Shown one piece after another: positions 7,979 through 17,913 of a stretch of 64,000 nucleotides of DNA. How positions within the stretch are numbered: position 1 is the stretch's first letter; each line of letters opens with the position of its first letter. The stretch covers positions 1 to 64,000 of the forward strand of contig NZ_CTEN01000002.1 of NCBI RefSeq assembly GCF_001375655.1. The letters are read 5' to 3'. The translations under genes and the position numbers were made by a program. The notes under the pieces were generated by a model, which did no database searches, had not been told where the DNA came from, and was given only the letters and a program-made list of their open reading frames with translations. This DNA is from Streptococcus varani. GTDB taxonomy: Bacteria; Bacillota; Bacilli; Lactobacillales; Streptococcaceae.

Positions 7979-9718
7979 ATGAATTTAATTTGGTCCTATT
8001 TAAAATCCAAGCAAAAATGGTTACTATTGGACTGTTTTGGTGGGTTTTTATTTGTAGTGGTCAATCTGGGCATGCCTTTTATTTTAGCAAAAATGATTGA
8101 TGAAGGAATTATTAAGTACAACCCTGAACGTTTGACATTCTGGGCGATGATCATGTTTGTCATTGTCATCTTGGGAATCGCAGGAAGAATCTCATTAGTC
8201 TATGCTTCTGGACGCTTGACGACGAGTATGATTAAGGAGCTACGAACGGATATCTATGCCAAGTTACAGACTTATTCCCATCACGAGTTTGAACAGATTG
8301 GTGTTTCCTCTTTGGTCACACGGATGACCAACGATGCCTTTGTTCTCATGCAATTTGCGGAAATGAGTTTGCGAATCGGAGTGGTGACCCCGCTCATGAT
8401 GATTTTTTCTGTTGTTATGATTCTATTGACCAGCCCATCACTAGCATGGATCGTAGCAGTTTCCATGCCTTTCTTGGTTGTTGTTGTCCTCTATGTTGCG
8501 GTTAAGACACGACCAATTTCAAATCAGCAACAAAATACCTTGGATAAAATCAATCAATATGTCCGTGAAAACCTCATGGGCTTGCGGGTTGTTCGAGCCT
8601 TTGCTCGTGAAGATTTTCAAGAGGGACGTTTTGCGGAAAAAAACCAGGAATATGCCAACATTTCTAGAAGACTCTTTACCCTGACTGGATTAACAGAGCC
8701 ACTCTTTGTTCAGATCATCATTGCCATGATTGTGGCCATCGTTTGGTTTGCCTTAAATCCCTTGGCTAAAGGAAATCTGCAAATTGGTGACTTGGTTGCC
8801 TTTATCGAGTACAGTTTCCACGCGCTTTTCTCTTTCTTGATTTTTGCCAATCTCTTTACCATGTATCCAAAGATGGCTGTTTCCAGCAGCCGGATTCAGG
8901 AAGTCTTGGATATGCCGATTTCCATTTCTCCAAATGAGGATGGCATTACAGAAACTCAGACACGCGGTTATTTGGAATTTGACAATGTAACATTTGCTTA
9001 TCCCGGTGAGACGGAAAGTCCAGTTTTGCACAACATTTCCTTTAAAACCAAGCCAGGTGAGACCATCGCCTTTATCGGATCCACCGGGTCTGGGAAATCA
9101 TCTCTGGTCAATTTAATTCCTCGCTTTTATGATGTTACTCTGGGGAAAATTTTGGTTGATGGTGTAGATGTTAGGGAGTATCAATTAAAAGCACTCCGTC
9201 AAAAAGTAGGCTTTATTCCACAGAAAGCTCTGCTTTTTACTGGGACCATCCAAGCAAATCTTCGCTATGGTAAGCAGGATGCTACCATTCCTGAGTTGGA
9301 CCAGGCATCCGATGTGGCGCAAGCCAAAGAATTTATCCAGAGTCGAGATGAGGGTTATGACACTCACTTAGCAGAAGGTGGAAGCAACTTGTCTGGTGGT
9401 CAAAAGCAACGCTTGTCTATCGCACGGGCTATTGTGAAAAAGCCGGATATCTATATATTTGATGATTCTTTCTCAGCCCTAGATTACAAAACAGACGCAA
9501 CCCTGCGTCGTCGCCTCAAATCTGTTACTGAGAATGCGACGGTCCTCATCGTTGCCCAGCGTGTTGGGACCATTATGGATGCGGACCAAATCATCGTGTT
9601 GGACCAGGGGGAAGTAGTGGGTCGTGGCACGCATGAAGAACTCATGGTTTCGAATGATATTTACCGAGAAATCGCTCATTCTCAGCTTAACAATCAATCA
9701 CTAACGGAAGGAGAGTAA
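7979..9718 (+). CDS. ABC exporter half-transporter, subunit A (degenerate Walker B)
   Basis: The 579-residue half-transporter has six membrane helices (about 15-300) followed by a nucleotide-binding domain. Walker A is GSTGSGKSSLVNL, the signature LSGGQKQRLSIARAI is canonical, but Walker B reads IYIFDDSFSALD, with Asp in place of the catalytic Glu. This marks the non-catalytic subunit of a heterodimeric multidrug-type exporter (the PatAB, SatAB and BmrCD class). AGAGGAGA lies before the ATG, and the partner gene starts one base after the stop. Substrate is not evident; drug or peptide export is typical of the family. Confidence 0.92.
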   Translation: MNLIWSYLKSKQKWLLLDCFGGFLFVVVNLGMPFILAKMIDEGIIKYNPERLTFWAMIMFVIVILGIAGRISLVYASGRLTTSMIKELRTDIYAKLQTYSHHEFEQIGVSSLVTRMTNDAFVLMQFAEMSLRIGVVTPLMMIFSVVMILLTSPSLAWIVAVSMPFLVVVVLYVAVKTRPISNQQQNTLDKINQYVRENLMGLRVVRAFAREDFQEGRFAEKNQEYANISRRLFTLTGLTEPLFVQIIIAMIVAIVWFALNPLAKGNLQIGDLVAFIEYSFHALFSFLIFANLFTMYPKMAVSSSRIQEVLDMPISISPNEDGITETQTRGYLEFDNVTFAYPGETESPVLHNISFKTKPGETIAFIGSTGSGKSSLVNLIPRFYDVTLGKILVDGVDVREYQLKALRQKVGFIPQKALLFTGTIQANLRYGKQDATIPELDQASDVAQAKEFIQSRDEGYDTHLAEGGSNLSGGQKQRLSIARAIVKKPDIYIFDDSFSALDYKTDATLRRRLKSVTENATVLIVAQRVGTIMDADQIIVLDQGEVVGRGTHEELMVSNDIYREIAHSQLNNQSLTEGE

Positions 9719-9719
9719 G

Positions 9720-11492
9720 ATGAAAGAAAAATCATTATTTATCCGCTTGTGGGTTTATTTGAAACACTACAAGGCTACTCTCTTTTTAGCTATCTTTTTA
9801 AAAATTATGGCTGCCGTCGCCAATGTTCTAGAACCCTTTGTTCTTGGTTTGGTCATCACGGAGTTGACGAAGAATCTATTGGACATGGCCAATCAGGTAC
9901 CCGGTGCTGGTATCAACTATTCATATGTTTTCTGGGTATTGGTCATCTATGCCATCCGAGCTCTCTTTTATGAGTTTGGAGCATATGGATCGAACTATTA
10001 CATCACGCGCACGGTCCAAAATTCCATTCGTGATTTGAGAAATAGTTTAAGTCAAAAAATCAACAAGATTCCAGTATCCTACTTTGACAAGCACCAGTTT
10101 GGAGATATGTTGGGACGCTTTACGAGTGATGTGGAGACAGTTTCCAATGCCCTCCAACAATCTTTTTTGCAAATTGTCAATGCAATTGTTAGTCTGACCC
10201 TAGTTATCGCCATGGTTCTCTATCTTAATGTCCAGTTAGCCATGGTGGTCATCATCAGCATTCCCATTACCTACTTGGCTGCTCAGACCATCCTTAAGAA
10301 ATCTCAGCCCTACTTCAAACGTCAGGCCAATGTTCTGGGAGATATGAATGGCTTTGTTCAAGAAAACTTGACAGGATTTAATATTCTCAAGCTCTATGGA
10401 CGTGAGGAAGCTTCCGCAGAAGAATTTGCCAAAATCACAGATGAATTGCAGGAGGTTGGTTTCAAGGCTAGTTTCATGTCTGGGATTATGATGCCCATCT
10501 TACATGGAATCTCTGATATCACTTACTTGGTTGTTGCACTGTTGGGTGGCTTACAAGTCATGGCTGGTAAGATGACCATAGGGAATATCCAGGCCTTTGT
10601 TCAATATGTTTTCCAAATCGGCCAACCCATCCAAGTCTTGAGTCAGCTGGCTGGTATCTTGCAAAGCGCCAAATCCTCCTTGGAACGTATTTTTGAAGTT
10701 TTGGATGAACTAGATGAAGCGGCAGAGGCAAGTGAAACCCTAGCAGGCGATCTGACCGGTCAGGTGAGTTTTAATGATGTCCATTTCCAATACGTTGAGA
10801 ACAAGCCTTTGATTCGTGACTTTACTCTAGAAGTGAAGCCGGGTGAGATGGTGGCTATTGTTGGTCCAACTGGGGCTGGCAAGACGACTCTGATCAATCT
10901 CCTTATGCGTTTCTACGATGTGACACAAGGTTCTATCACAGTGGATGGTCATGATATTCGCCATCTTTCTCGTCAAGAATACCGGAAACAGTTCGGTATG
11001 GTCTTGCAGGATGCTTGGTTGTATGAGGGGACCATTAAAGAAAATCTTCGCTTTGGAAATCTGGGTGCCTCTGATGAGGAAATCGTTGAAGCAGCCAAGG
11101 CAGCCAATGTGGATCACTTTATCCGAACCTTACCTGGTGGCTATAATATGGAGATGAATCAGGAGTCTAGTAATATTTCACTCGGTCAAAAACAACTCTT
11201 AACCATTGCTAGGGCTCTTTTAGCAGATCCCAAGATTCTCATTTTGGATGAAGCGACTTCCTCAGTAGATACACGCTTGGAACTCTTGATTCAAAAGGCT
11301 ATGAAACGTCTTATGCAAGGTCGGACTAGTTTTGTTATTGCCCATCGCCTATCCACGATTCAGGAAGCAGATAAGATTTTGGTCCTCAAAGATGGACAAA
11401 TTATCGAACAAGGCAATCACGAAAGTCTATTGTCTGATAAAGGTTTTTACTATGATCTCTATATGAGCCAGTTTAGTCAAGAAGCAGTATAG
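9720..11492 (+). CDS. ABC exporter half-transporter, subunit B (catalytic Walker B)
   Basis: The 590-residue partner has an N-terminal six-helix membrane domain (about 20-310) and a nucleotide-binding domain with Walker A GPTGAGKTTLINL and a canonical Walker B ILILDEATSSVD. Its signature is altered to ISLGQKQLL. In heterodimeric exporters Walker A/B of one subunit pairs with the signature of the other. The altered signature here and the altered Walker B of subunit A therefore belong to the same degenerate site, leaving one competent ATPase site. AGGAGAG ahead of the ATG lies inside the upstream gene, so translation is coupled. Confidence 0.93.
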   Translation: MKEKSLFIRLWVYLKHYKATLFLAIFLKIMAAVANVLEPFVLGLVITELTKNLLDMANQVPGAGINYSYVFWVLVIYAIRALFYEFGAYGSNYYITRTVQNSIRDLRNSLSQKINKIPVSYFDKHQFGDMLGRFTSDVETVSNALQQSFLQIVNAIVSLTLVIAMVLYLNVQLAMVVIISIPITYLAAQTILKKSQPYFKRQANVLGDMNGFVQENLTGFNILKLYGREEASAEEFAKITDELQEVGFKASFMSGIMMPILHGISDITYLVVALLGGLQVMAGKMTIGNIQAFVQYVFQIGQPIQVLSQLAGILQSAKSSLERIFEVLDELDEAAEASETLAGDLTGQVSFNDVHFQYVENKPLIRDFTLEVKPGEMVAIVGPTGAGKTTLINLLMRFYDVTQGSITVDGHDIRHLSRQEYRKQFGMVLQDAWLYEGTIKENLRFGNLGASDEEIVEAAKAANVDHFIRTLPGGYNMEMNQESSNISLGQKQLLTIARALLADPKILILDEATSSVDTRLELLIQKAMKRLMQGRTSFVIAHRLSTIQEADKILVLKDGQIIEQGNHESLLSDKGFYYDLYMSQFSQEAV

Positions 11493-11604
11493 TCTTTTGA
11501 ATTAACTTCAATACCTTGTCACTATCGCCTTGCCGTACTCCATTACTGCCTGCACCTCAGTTCCTAGTCCTAAAGATAATTCATTTGACTATATAATTCT
11601 CTAT

Positions 11605-11634
11605 CCTTCAGTTTTTTAACTGGGGGATTTTTTA
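11605..11634 (+). terminator. terminator of the ABC exporter operon
   Basis: CCTTCAGTT (11605-11613) pairs with AACTGGGGG (11618-11626) around TTTT, followed by ATTTTTTATT. Confidence 0.85.
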
Positions 11635-11694
11635 TTATATTTTGCCTTTATTATAATTATTTCCAATTAAAGTTGGTAAACGCTTACTTAACTT

Positions 11695-11723
11695 TTGATT
11701 GTTTATTTATCTTTAGGTATAAT
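11695..11723 (+). promoter_or_regulatory. promoter of the surface nucleotidase gene
   Basis: TTGATT (11695-11700), a 17-nt spacer and TATAAT (11718-11723). Confidence 0.7.
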
Positions 11724-11765
11724 AAAAGTCCAGCATTAAAATTCTATTTTAGAAGAGGAGATATT

Positions 11766-14051
11766 ATGCCCAAACGTTTTACTTTAAAAAGTTTGCTTGC
11801 TATGTCCTTGTTCCTTTTTGCCTTCAATGGTCAATCGGTACAGACAGAGGAGAAGACGACTACGGTGCCAACAACCGTGGAAAGTACGCAAGTTACTGAA
11901 AGCCCAAGTACGACTATCAGTCTTCCTACAACTTTGGAAGAAGCAAGTCTCAAGGCGCAAAAAGAAAACCAGCCTATCAACGGTCAATCTGTTGCGGTTC
12001 GTATCTTATCAACTACAGATTTGCATACCAACTTAGTCAACTATGATTACTACCAAGATAAAGAAACACAGAACTTAGGCTTGGCTAAGACAGCTATCTT
12101 AATTGATAAGGCTAAAAAAGAAAATCCTAATGTTGTCTTGGTTGACAATGGAGATACTATTCAGGGGACGCCACTTGGAACCTACAAGGCTATTGTAGAT
12201 CCAGTCAAAGCTGGCGAACAACACCCAATGTACAAGGCTTTGCAAAGTCTATGTTTTGATGCTGGAACACTCGGAAACCACGAATTTAACTACGGCTTGG
12301 AATTTTTGAATAATGTCATTGCAACTGCTGGATTGCCTTTGGTCAATGCTAATGTTATCAATGCCCAAACCAAACAACCACTCTTTAAAACCCACGAAAT
12401 CATCCAGAAAACTTTTTTAGATGCTGATGGAAAAGAAGTCACTGTCAATATCGGTATCACAGGTATCGTCCCACCACAAATCCTCAACTGGGATAAGGCC
12501 CTTTTGGAAGGCAAGGTATTAGTTAACGATTCTGTTGAAAGTTTGAATGCCCTAGTACCACAAATGAAAGCAGAAGGTGCGGATGTCGTTATCGTTCTTT
12601 CCCACTCTGGTATCGGTGATGATGTTTATCAAAAAGGGGAAGAAAACGTCGGCTACCACATTGCCAACATTCCAGGTGTGGATGCAGTCGTTACAGGTCA
12701 TTCACATGCAGAATTCCCAACAGGAAGCGGTACAGGCTTCTATGGTCAATATAGTGGTGTTGATGATGTCAACGGTACCATCAACGGAACTCCAGTCACA
12801 ATGGCTGGTAAATATGGTGACCACCTTGGCTTGATCGATCTCGATTTGACCTTTACGGATGGTAAATGGACTGTGACCAAAGGTGTTGGTTCTATCCGCA
12901 AGATTGATACAGCGTCCAACGAATCAGACCCTGCTATCTGGTCTTTGGCGAAAGAAGCCCATGAAGGTACGGTCAACTATGTTCGCCAAGAAGTCGGAAC
13001 ATCAACTGCCCCAATCAACTCATTCTTTGCACTTGTAAAGGATGACCCATCTGTTCAAATTGTTAACAATGCTCAAGTTTGGTATGCTAAAAATCAACTA
13101 GCGGGAACGCCAGAAGCTAATCTGCCAATCCTTTCTGCTGCAGCTCCGTTTAAAGCTGGAACTCGTGGTGATGCGACAGCTTATACAGACATCCCAGCTG
13201 GTCCGATTGCCATCAAGAACATAGCAGACCTCTATCTTTATGATAATGTTACGGCCATCTTGAAACTCAACGGTGCCGATATTAAAGAATGGTTGGAAAT
13301 GTCTGCCGGTCAATTTAATCAAGTTGATCCAAACAGCAAAGAGCCACAAAATCTGGTTAATACTGACTTCCGGACCTACAACTTTGATGTGATTGACGGT
13401 TTGACCTATGAGTTTGATATTACACAACCAAATAAATACGATCGCAGCGGTGAAGTGGTGAATGCAGGAGCTTCCCGTGTGCGTAACCTTCAATACCAAG
13501 GAAAAGCTATCGATTCGGCGCAAGAATTTATCGTGGTAACCAATAACTACCGAGCAAGCGGTAACTTCCCAGGTGTCCGAAATGCCTCTATCAATCGTCT
13601 GCTCAACCTCGAAAACCGCCAAGCAATTATCAATTATATCTTGGAAGTAAAAACCATCAACCCATCTGCGGATGCCAACTGGAACTTTACGGATTCTATC
13701 AAAGGTCTTGACCTACGTTTCTTGACTGCTGACCGTGCTAAGAATCTTCTGACAGAGGATACTAAGGATATTACATACCTTGGTGCATCGAGCAGTGATG
13801 GTTTTGGAGATTTCCGCTTTAACTATGTTGAGTCAGTTCATGTTGATCCAAGTACAACTGAAAATCCAACGACAAGTGCTGGACAATCTTCGCAAGAGCC
13901 AACCACGACAGCGCCACAGGTGACTACAAGCAAGGATCCTAAGAAAGAACTTCCAAAAACTGGTAGTAAGAATGGATACGTCTTCAGCTTGATTGGCTTC
14001 ACCATGTTGACAGTGATTACCCTAAAAAAGAAGTCCGACCAACACAATTAA
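11766..14051 (+). CDS. LPxTG-anchored 2',3'-cyclic-nucleotide phosphodiesterase / nucleotidase (CdnP/SntA-like)
   Basis: This 761-residue surface enzyme hydrolyses extracellular nucleotides. It starts at the ATG at 11766, preceded by AGAGGAG; an upstream in-frame start at 11673 would spoil the signal peptide (KRFTLKSLLAMSLFLFAFNGQS). A Thr/Glu-rich linker leads into a calcineurin-like metallophosphoesterase domain (TTDLHTN, DNGDTIQGT, LGNHEFNYG, VTGHSHAEF). The 5'-nucleotidase C-terminal domain, a Ser/Thr spacer and the sortase signal LPKTG with a hydrophobic stretch and basic tail follow. CpdB-type homologues in group B streptococci and S. suis degrade cyclic dinucleotides such as c-di-AMP; the same role here is inferred. 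Confidence 0.92.
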   Translation: MPKRFTLKSLLAMSLFLFAFNGQSVQTEEKTTTVPTTVESTQVTESPSTTISLPTTLEEASLKAQKENQPINGQSVAVRILSTTDLHTNLVNYDYYQDKETQNLGLAKTAILIDKAKKENPNVVLVDNGDTIQGTPLGTYKAIVDPVKAGEQHPMYKALQSLCFDAGTLGNHEFNYGLEFLNNVIATAGLPLVNANVINAQTKQPLFKTHEIIQKTFLDADGKEVTVNIGITGIVPPQILNWDKALLEGKVLVNDSVESLNALVPQMKAEGADVVIVLSHSGIGDDVYQKGEENVGYHIANIPGVDAVVTGHSHAEFPTGSGTGFYGQYSGVDDVNGTINGTPVTMAGKYGDHLGLIDLDLTFTDGKWTVTKGVGSIRKIDTASNESDPAIWSLAKEAHEGTVNYVRQEVGTSTAPINSFFALVKDDPSVQIVNNAQVWYAKNQLAGTPEANLPILSAAAPFKAGTRGDATAYTDIPAGPIAIKNIADLYLYDNVTAILKLNGADIKEWLEMSAGQFNQVDPNSKEPQNLVNTDFRTYNFDVIDGLTYEFDITQPNKYDRSGEVVNAGASRVRNLQYQGKAIDSAQEFIVVTNNYRASGNFPGVRNASINRLLNLENRQAIINYILEVKTINPSADANWNFTDSIKGLDLRFLTADRAKNLLTEDTKDITYLGASSSDGFGDFRFNYVESVHVDPSTTENPTTSAGQSSQEPTTTAPQVTTSKDPKKELPKTGSKNGYVFSLIGFTMLTVITLKKKSDQHN

Positions 14052-14066
14052 GAATTTGATGCACAA

Positions 14067-14105
14067 AAAATACTCTAGCTTTCAAAGCTGGAGTATTTTT
14101 CTTTA
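14067..14105. terminator. bidirectional terminator between nucleotidase and tautomerase
   Basis: AATACTCTAGCTTT pairs with AAAGCTGGAGTATT around a single C, with A and T runs on both sides. It serves the two convergent genes. Confidence 0.88.
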
Positions 14106-14288
14106 TTTCTTCTTCTTTACTTCACCAGCAGGAAAGTAGCTTCCTTCTGGTAGGTCGTTGATGAAGACGTGAATGGCTTCCTTAGGCGCTTTTGCGATAC
14201 GGGAAACAACCTCCGTTACCTCACGCGCCAACTCAGCTTTTTGTTCCTCTGAACGGCCCTCAAATAAATCAATTTTAACAAATGGCAT
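14103..14288 (-). CDS. 4-oxalocrotonate tautomerase family protein
   Basis: The 61-residue protein belongs to the tautomerase superfamily of short beta-alpha-beta subunits that assemble as hexamers. After removal of Met the N-terminal proline (MPFVKID) is the catalytic base. The family motif VFINDLPEGSYFPAG is present, and the C-terminus is lysine-rich. It is transcribed against its neighbours; AGGAGAAATC precedes the ATG. Natural substrate in streptococci is unknown. Confidence 0.9.
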   Translation of the reverse strand: MPFVKIDLFEGRSEEQKAELAREVTEVVSRIAKAPKEAIHVFINDLPEGSYFPAGEVKKKK

Positions 14289-14351
14289 ATGATTTCTCCT
14301 TTTTATTTTCTACAGTATAGCATATATCAAAGAATTGCAACAAATTCAGCT

Positions 14352-14381
14352 TTGACAAAACCACCCTATTTGTGCTAGGAT
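14352..14381 (+). promoter_or_regulatory. promoter of small membrane protein gene
   Basis: TTGACA (14352-14357), an 18-nt spacer and TAGGAT (14376-14381) preceded by TGC. Confidence 0.7.
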
Positions 14382-14405
14382 ATTCATATAAAGGAGGGTC
14401 CTCTG

Positions 14406-14615
14406 ATGAAACGTTTTTTAGTTCTACTCGTAACGACTATTTTTGCGTTTATTTTAGCAGCCACGGTCTTTGCACAGTCTTTTTTCATAGGACCTTTGTT
14501 GATAATCCTATCTGTCTGCTCTTTTGTTTTCAGTATGATTTCTCTTTATCAGAAGAACAAGAAAATTGCCGAAATTGTTCTAGAATTGATGTTTAATTTT
14601 CTGATGTGGCCATAA
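14406..14615 (+). CDS. small DUF3270-like membrane protein of unknown function
   Basis: The 69 residues contain two hydrophobic segments (about 4-24 and 26-46) followed by a KKNKK turn and an amphipathic tail. AAGGAGGGT lies 9 bases before the ATG, and the gene has its own strong promoter and terminator, which supports it being real despite its size. I do not recognise the function, and the family label is only a resemblance. Confidence 0.65.
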   Translation: MKRFLVLLVTTIFAFILAATVFAQSFFIGPLLIILSVCSFVFSMISLYQKNKKIAEIVLELMFNFLMWP

Positions 14616-14620
14616 ATCCG

Positions 14621-14651
14621 ACAAGCTCCTTTGGGCTTGTTTTTTCTTTTT
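14621..14651 (+). terminator. terminator of small membrane protein gene
   Basis: ACAAGCTC pairs with GGGCTTGT (one G-U pair), followed by TTTTTCTTTTT. Confidence 0.85.
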
Positions 14652-14734
14652 GAAATCAATGTGACTACGAGTGTCATATCTCCTCTTTTATGTTAAAATA
14701 GAAAGAGTGAAAAATTTAGAATGGATGAAAGAAC

Positions 14735-15310
14735 GTGGCTCAATTATATTACAAATACGGCACTATGAACTCGGGCAAGACCATTGAAATTCTTAAGGTG
14801 GCCCATAATTATGAAGAGCAGAACAAACCTGTTGTCATTATGACGAGTGCCTTGGATACGCGTGATGGTTTTGGCAAGGTTTCTAGCCGAATTGGCATGC
14901 GTCGCGAGGCGGTGCCCATTTCAGAAGATACTGACATTTATGCCTACATTGAGGGCTTGCCTGAAAAACCATATTGTATCCTGATTGATGAGGCGCAATT
15001 TTTAACAAAGGCCAATGTCTATGATTTGGCACGAGTTGTCGATCATCTCAAGGTTCCAGTCATGGCTTTCGGTCTCAAGAATGATTTCCAGAATCATCTT
15101 TTTGAAGGGTCGCGCGAACTCTTGCTCTTGGCCGATAAAATTGAAGAAATTAAAACCATCTGCCAATATTGTTCTAAGAAGGCAACCATGGTCTTGCGAA
15201 CAGAAAATGGCAAGCCTGTTTATCACGGTGCACAGGTGCAAATCGGTGGAAATGAAACCTATATTCCAGTATGCCGTAAGCATTATTTCAATCCCCCTAT
15301 CAAAGACTAA
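14735..15310 (+). CDS. tdk: thymidine kinase
   Basis: The 191-residue type II thymidine kinase phosphorylates thymidine with ATP in pyrimidine salvage. It starts with GTG at 14735, giving [17 protein letters not shown], where GTMNSGKT is the P-loop. DEAQFL is the Walker B segment. A structural zinc site is formed by CQYC (near 146) and CRKHY near the C-terminus. The lasso segment [17 protein letters not shown] binds thymidine. It precedes prfA, an arrangement shared with other streptococci. Confidence 0.96.
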   Translation: MAQLYYKYGTMNSGKTIEILKVAHNYEEQNKPVVIMTSALDTRDGFGKVSSRIGMRREAVPISEDTDIYAYIEGLPEKPYCILIDEAQFLTKANVYDLARVVDHLKVPVMAFGLKNDFQNHLFEGSRELLLLADKIEEIKTICQYCSKKATMVLRTENGKPVYHGAQVQIGGNETYIPVCRKHYFNPPIKD

Positions 15311-15363
15311 AAAAAATTTACGTTATGACTACTTAATTTTAAAGAAGGAAATTTATCTCAATT

Positions 15364-16443
15364 ATGAACATTTATGATCAATTACAGGCGGTGGAAGACC
15401 GCTATGAGGAACTGGGCGAGCTCTTGTCGGATCCTGCTGTTGTCTCTGATACCAAGCGTTTCATGGAATTGTCCAAAGAAGAAGCAGGCAGCCGGGATAC
15501 GGTTACGGCTTATCGGGAATACAAACAAGTCATCCAAAATATCGCAGATGCAGAGGAGATGATTAAGGATTCTGGCGGCGATAGTGACTTGGAAGAAATG
15601 GCCAAGGAAGAACTCAAAGAATCAAAGGCCGCCAAAGAAGAGTACGAAGAAAAATTAAAGATTCTTCTCTTGCCAAAAGACCCCAATGATGACAAGAACA
15701 TCATCTTGGAAATCCGTGGTGCTGCTGGCGGTGATGAGGCCGCCCTCTTTGCAGGGGATCTTTTGACCATGTACCAAAAGTTTGCGGAAGGTCAGGGCTG
15801 GCGCTTTGAAGTCATGGAGGCTTCTTACAACGGTGTTGGTGGTATCAAGGAAGTTGTCGCTATGGTTTCGGGACAATCTGTCTACTCAAAACTCAAATAT
15901 GAGTCAGGGGCCCACCGTGTGCAGCGTGTCCCAGTTACAGAAAGTCAGGGACGTGTTCATACCTCAACGGCAACAGTGCTGATCATGCCTGAAATCGAAG
16001 AAGTCGAGTATGACATCGATCCAAAAGACCTCCGTGTTGATATCTACCATGCTTCAGGTGCGGGTGGTCAGAACGTCAATAAAGTAGCGACTGCCGTGCG
16101 TATCGTTCACTTGCCAACCAACATCAAGGTAGAGATGCAGGAAGAACGGACCCAGCAGAAAAACCGTGACAAGGCCATGAAGATTATTCGGGCCCGCGTT
16201 GCAGACCACTTTGCCCAAATTGCTCAAGATGAGCAAGATGCAGAGCGCAAATCAACCGTCGGTACAGGGGATCGTTCCGAACGTATCCGTACCTACAACT
16301 TCCCACAAAACCGTGTGACAGACCACCGCATCGGCTTGACCCTGCAAAAACTGGATACCATTTTGTCTGGAAAATTGGATGAAGTAGTTGATGCCCTCGT
16401 TCTCTACGATCAAACACAAAAACTGGAAGATTTGAACAAATAA
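15364..16443 (+). CDS. prfA: peptide chain release factor 1
   Basis: The 359-residue factor recognises UAA and UAG in the ribosomal A site and triggers peptide release. The universal GGQ motif is in [17 protein letters not shown] (near residue 231) and the codon-reading PxT-type loop lies in the preceding domain ([18 protein letters not shown]). The N-terminal domain is helical. AAGGAAATTTATC precedes the ATG. The stop overlaps the start of prmC (TAATG), coupling the factor to its own methylase. Confidence 0.97.
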   Translation: MNIYDQLQAVEDRYEELGELLSDPAVVSDTKRFMELSKEEAGSRDTVTAYREYKQVIQNIADAEEMIKDSGGDSDLEEMAKEELKESKAAKEEYEEKLKILLLPKDPNDDKNIILEIRGAAGGDEAALFAGDLLTMYQKFAEGQGWRFEVMEASYNGVGGIKEVVAMVSGQSVYSKLKYESGAHRVQRVPVTESQGRVHTSTATVLIMPEIEEVEYDIDPKDLRVDIYHASGAGGQNVNKVATAVRIVHLPTNIKVEMQEERTQQKNRDKAMKIIRARVADHFAQIAQDEQDAERKSTVGTGDRSERIRTYNFPQNRVTDHRIGLTLQKLDTILSGKLDEVVDALVLYDQTQKLEDLNK

Positions 16444-17273
16444 TGAATTACGCCCAAATCTTTGCCCACTATGAAGAAAAGCTCCTGGCAATTGGTGAAG
16501 AAGCGGAGAGTCTGACCTTTACCTTTCGTGCTTTGAAGAAGATGACTTCTACTGATTTTTTCCTTTCTTTACGTCAGGAAGTTTCACCAGAAGATAAGCA
16601 ACTAGTCGTCAGTATTTTTGAAAAACTGTCAAAACACATTCCAGCCCAGTACATTATTGGTCAAGCTGAATTTCATGGTTTAGTATTTAAAGTGGATGAA
16701 CGAGTTCTCATTCCTAGACCGGAAACGGAAGAATTGGTTGACCTGATTTTGCAGGAAAATCCTTCATCCAATCTGTCTGTACTAGATATAGGAACTGGAT
16801 CTGGCGCCATCGCTATCTCACTTAAGCAGGCTAGACCGGATTGGCAAGTCATGGCTGGTGATATTTCTCAAGAAGCACTAGAAGTAGCTCAAGAAAATGC
16901 CAAAGCCAACAAGACGAACGTTCGTTTTGTTTTGACAGATATTTTCAGACAAGTTTCAGGAAAGTATGATATCATTGTCTCAAATCCACCTTATATTGCT
17001 TTTGAGGATATGGACGAAGTGGGAACAAACGTTTTGGCGTCTGAACCCCATCTAGCTCTCTTTGCAGAAGAGGATGGATTTGCTATTTACCGACAAATCA
17101 TTGAGCAAGCCAGGGATTACCTGACTGAACATGGCAAACTCTATTTTGAGATTGGTTACAAACAAGGGAAAATACTGCAGGACTTGATTGAGCAACATTT
17201 TCCGGATAAAAGAGTTCGTGTTCTCAAAGACATCTTTGGAAAAGATCGAAAAGTGGTAGTGGACAATGGATAA
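16443..17273 (+). CDS. prmC: peptide chain release factor N5-glutamine methyltransferase
   Basis: The 276-residue AdoMet-dependent methylase modifies the glutamine of the GGQ motif in release factors. It has a helical N-terminal substrate domain, then a Rossmann methyltransferase with VLDIGTGSGAIAISL (motif I) and the catalytic SNPPYI. Its ATG overlaps the prfA stop, and its 3' end overlaps the next gene by 8 bases, so the three form one translationally coupled unit. Confidence 0.95.
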   Translation: MNYAQIFAHYEEKLLAIGEEAESLTFTFRALKKMTSTDFFLSLRQEVSPEDKQLVVSIFEKLSKHIPAQYIIGQAEFHGLVFKVDERVLIPRPETEELVDLILQENPSSNLSVLDIGTGSGAIAISLKQARPDWQVMAGDISQEALEVAQENAKANKTNVRFVLTDIFRQVSGKYDIIVSNPPYIAFEDMDEVGTNVLASEPHLALFAEEDGFAIYRQIIEQARDYLTEHGKLYFEIGYKQGKILQDLIEQHFPDKRVRVLKDIFGKDRKVVVDNG

Positions 17274-17856
17274 AATCCTGCAAACTTTAGAATCTGGTGA
17301 AGCAGTTATTCTGCCGACAGAAACCGTCTATGGACTCTTTGCCAAGGCTTTGGATGAAGCAGCAGTTAATAACGTTTACAAATTGAAAAAACGTCCACGG
17401 GACAAGGCACTCAATCTCAATGTTGCCGATTTAGCGACTATCTATGCCTATTCTAAGGAGCAACCGGCTTTTCTAGAAAAACTCTACCAATCTTTTCTAC
17501 CAGGGCCCTTGACCATTATCTTGAAAGCCAATGACAAGGTTCCGTTTTGGATTAATTCTGGTATGGAAACAGTCGGTTTTCGCGTTCCAGCCTATACACC
17601 TACACTTGATATCATTGGCAAGTCGGGTATCTTGATTGGACCTTCAGCCAATATTTCAGGAACAGCTAGTGGTCAGATTTTCAAGGAGATTCAAGCAGAA
17701 TTTCAGGAAAATTTGTTGGGAATTGAAGATGATGCAGCACTGACTGGATTGGATTCGACCATTCTTGATGTGTCTGGTAAAAAAGCACGTATCTTAAGAC
17801 AGGGAGCCATTACCAAGGAAATGCTCTTGGAAAAAGTCCCTGAATTGGAATTTTAA
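17266..17856 (+). CDS. L-threonylcarbamoyladenylate synthase (Sua5/YwlC/YrdC family)
   Basis: The 196-residue protein makes threonylcarbamoyl-AMP from threonine, bicarbonate and ATP, the first step in forming t6A37 in tRNAs that read ANN codons. Family motifs are PTETVYGLFAKA, KKRPRDKALNL, FLPGPLTIIL, GFRVPAY and GPSANISG. It is the short, TsaC-like form without the extra C-terminal Sua5 domain. It overlaps prmC by 8 bases, so expression depends on the prfA-prmC unit. Confidence 0.93.
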   Translation: MDKILQTLESGEAVILPTETVYGLFAKALDEAAVNNVYKLKKRPRDKALNLNVADLATIYAYSKEQPAFLEKLYQSFLPGPLTIILKANDKVPFWINSGMETVGFRVPAYTPTLDIIGKSGILIGPSANISGTASGQIFKEIQAEFQENLLGIEDDAALTGLDSTILDVSGKKARILRQGAITKEMLLEKVPELEF

Positions 17857-17913
17857 ACCACACCTAAGGTCATAGAGACCTATTGTCATCATCTTATAAT
17901 AAAGGAGAACCTT

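Noticed and set aside
13098..13622. 174-codon frame antisense to the surface nucleotidase
   Set aside because: The sense strand has a continuous domain of known family; the antisense frame shows no family pattern.
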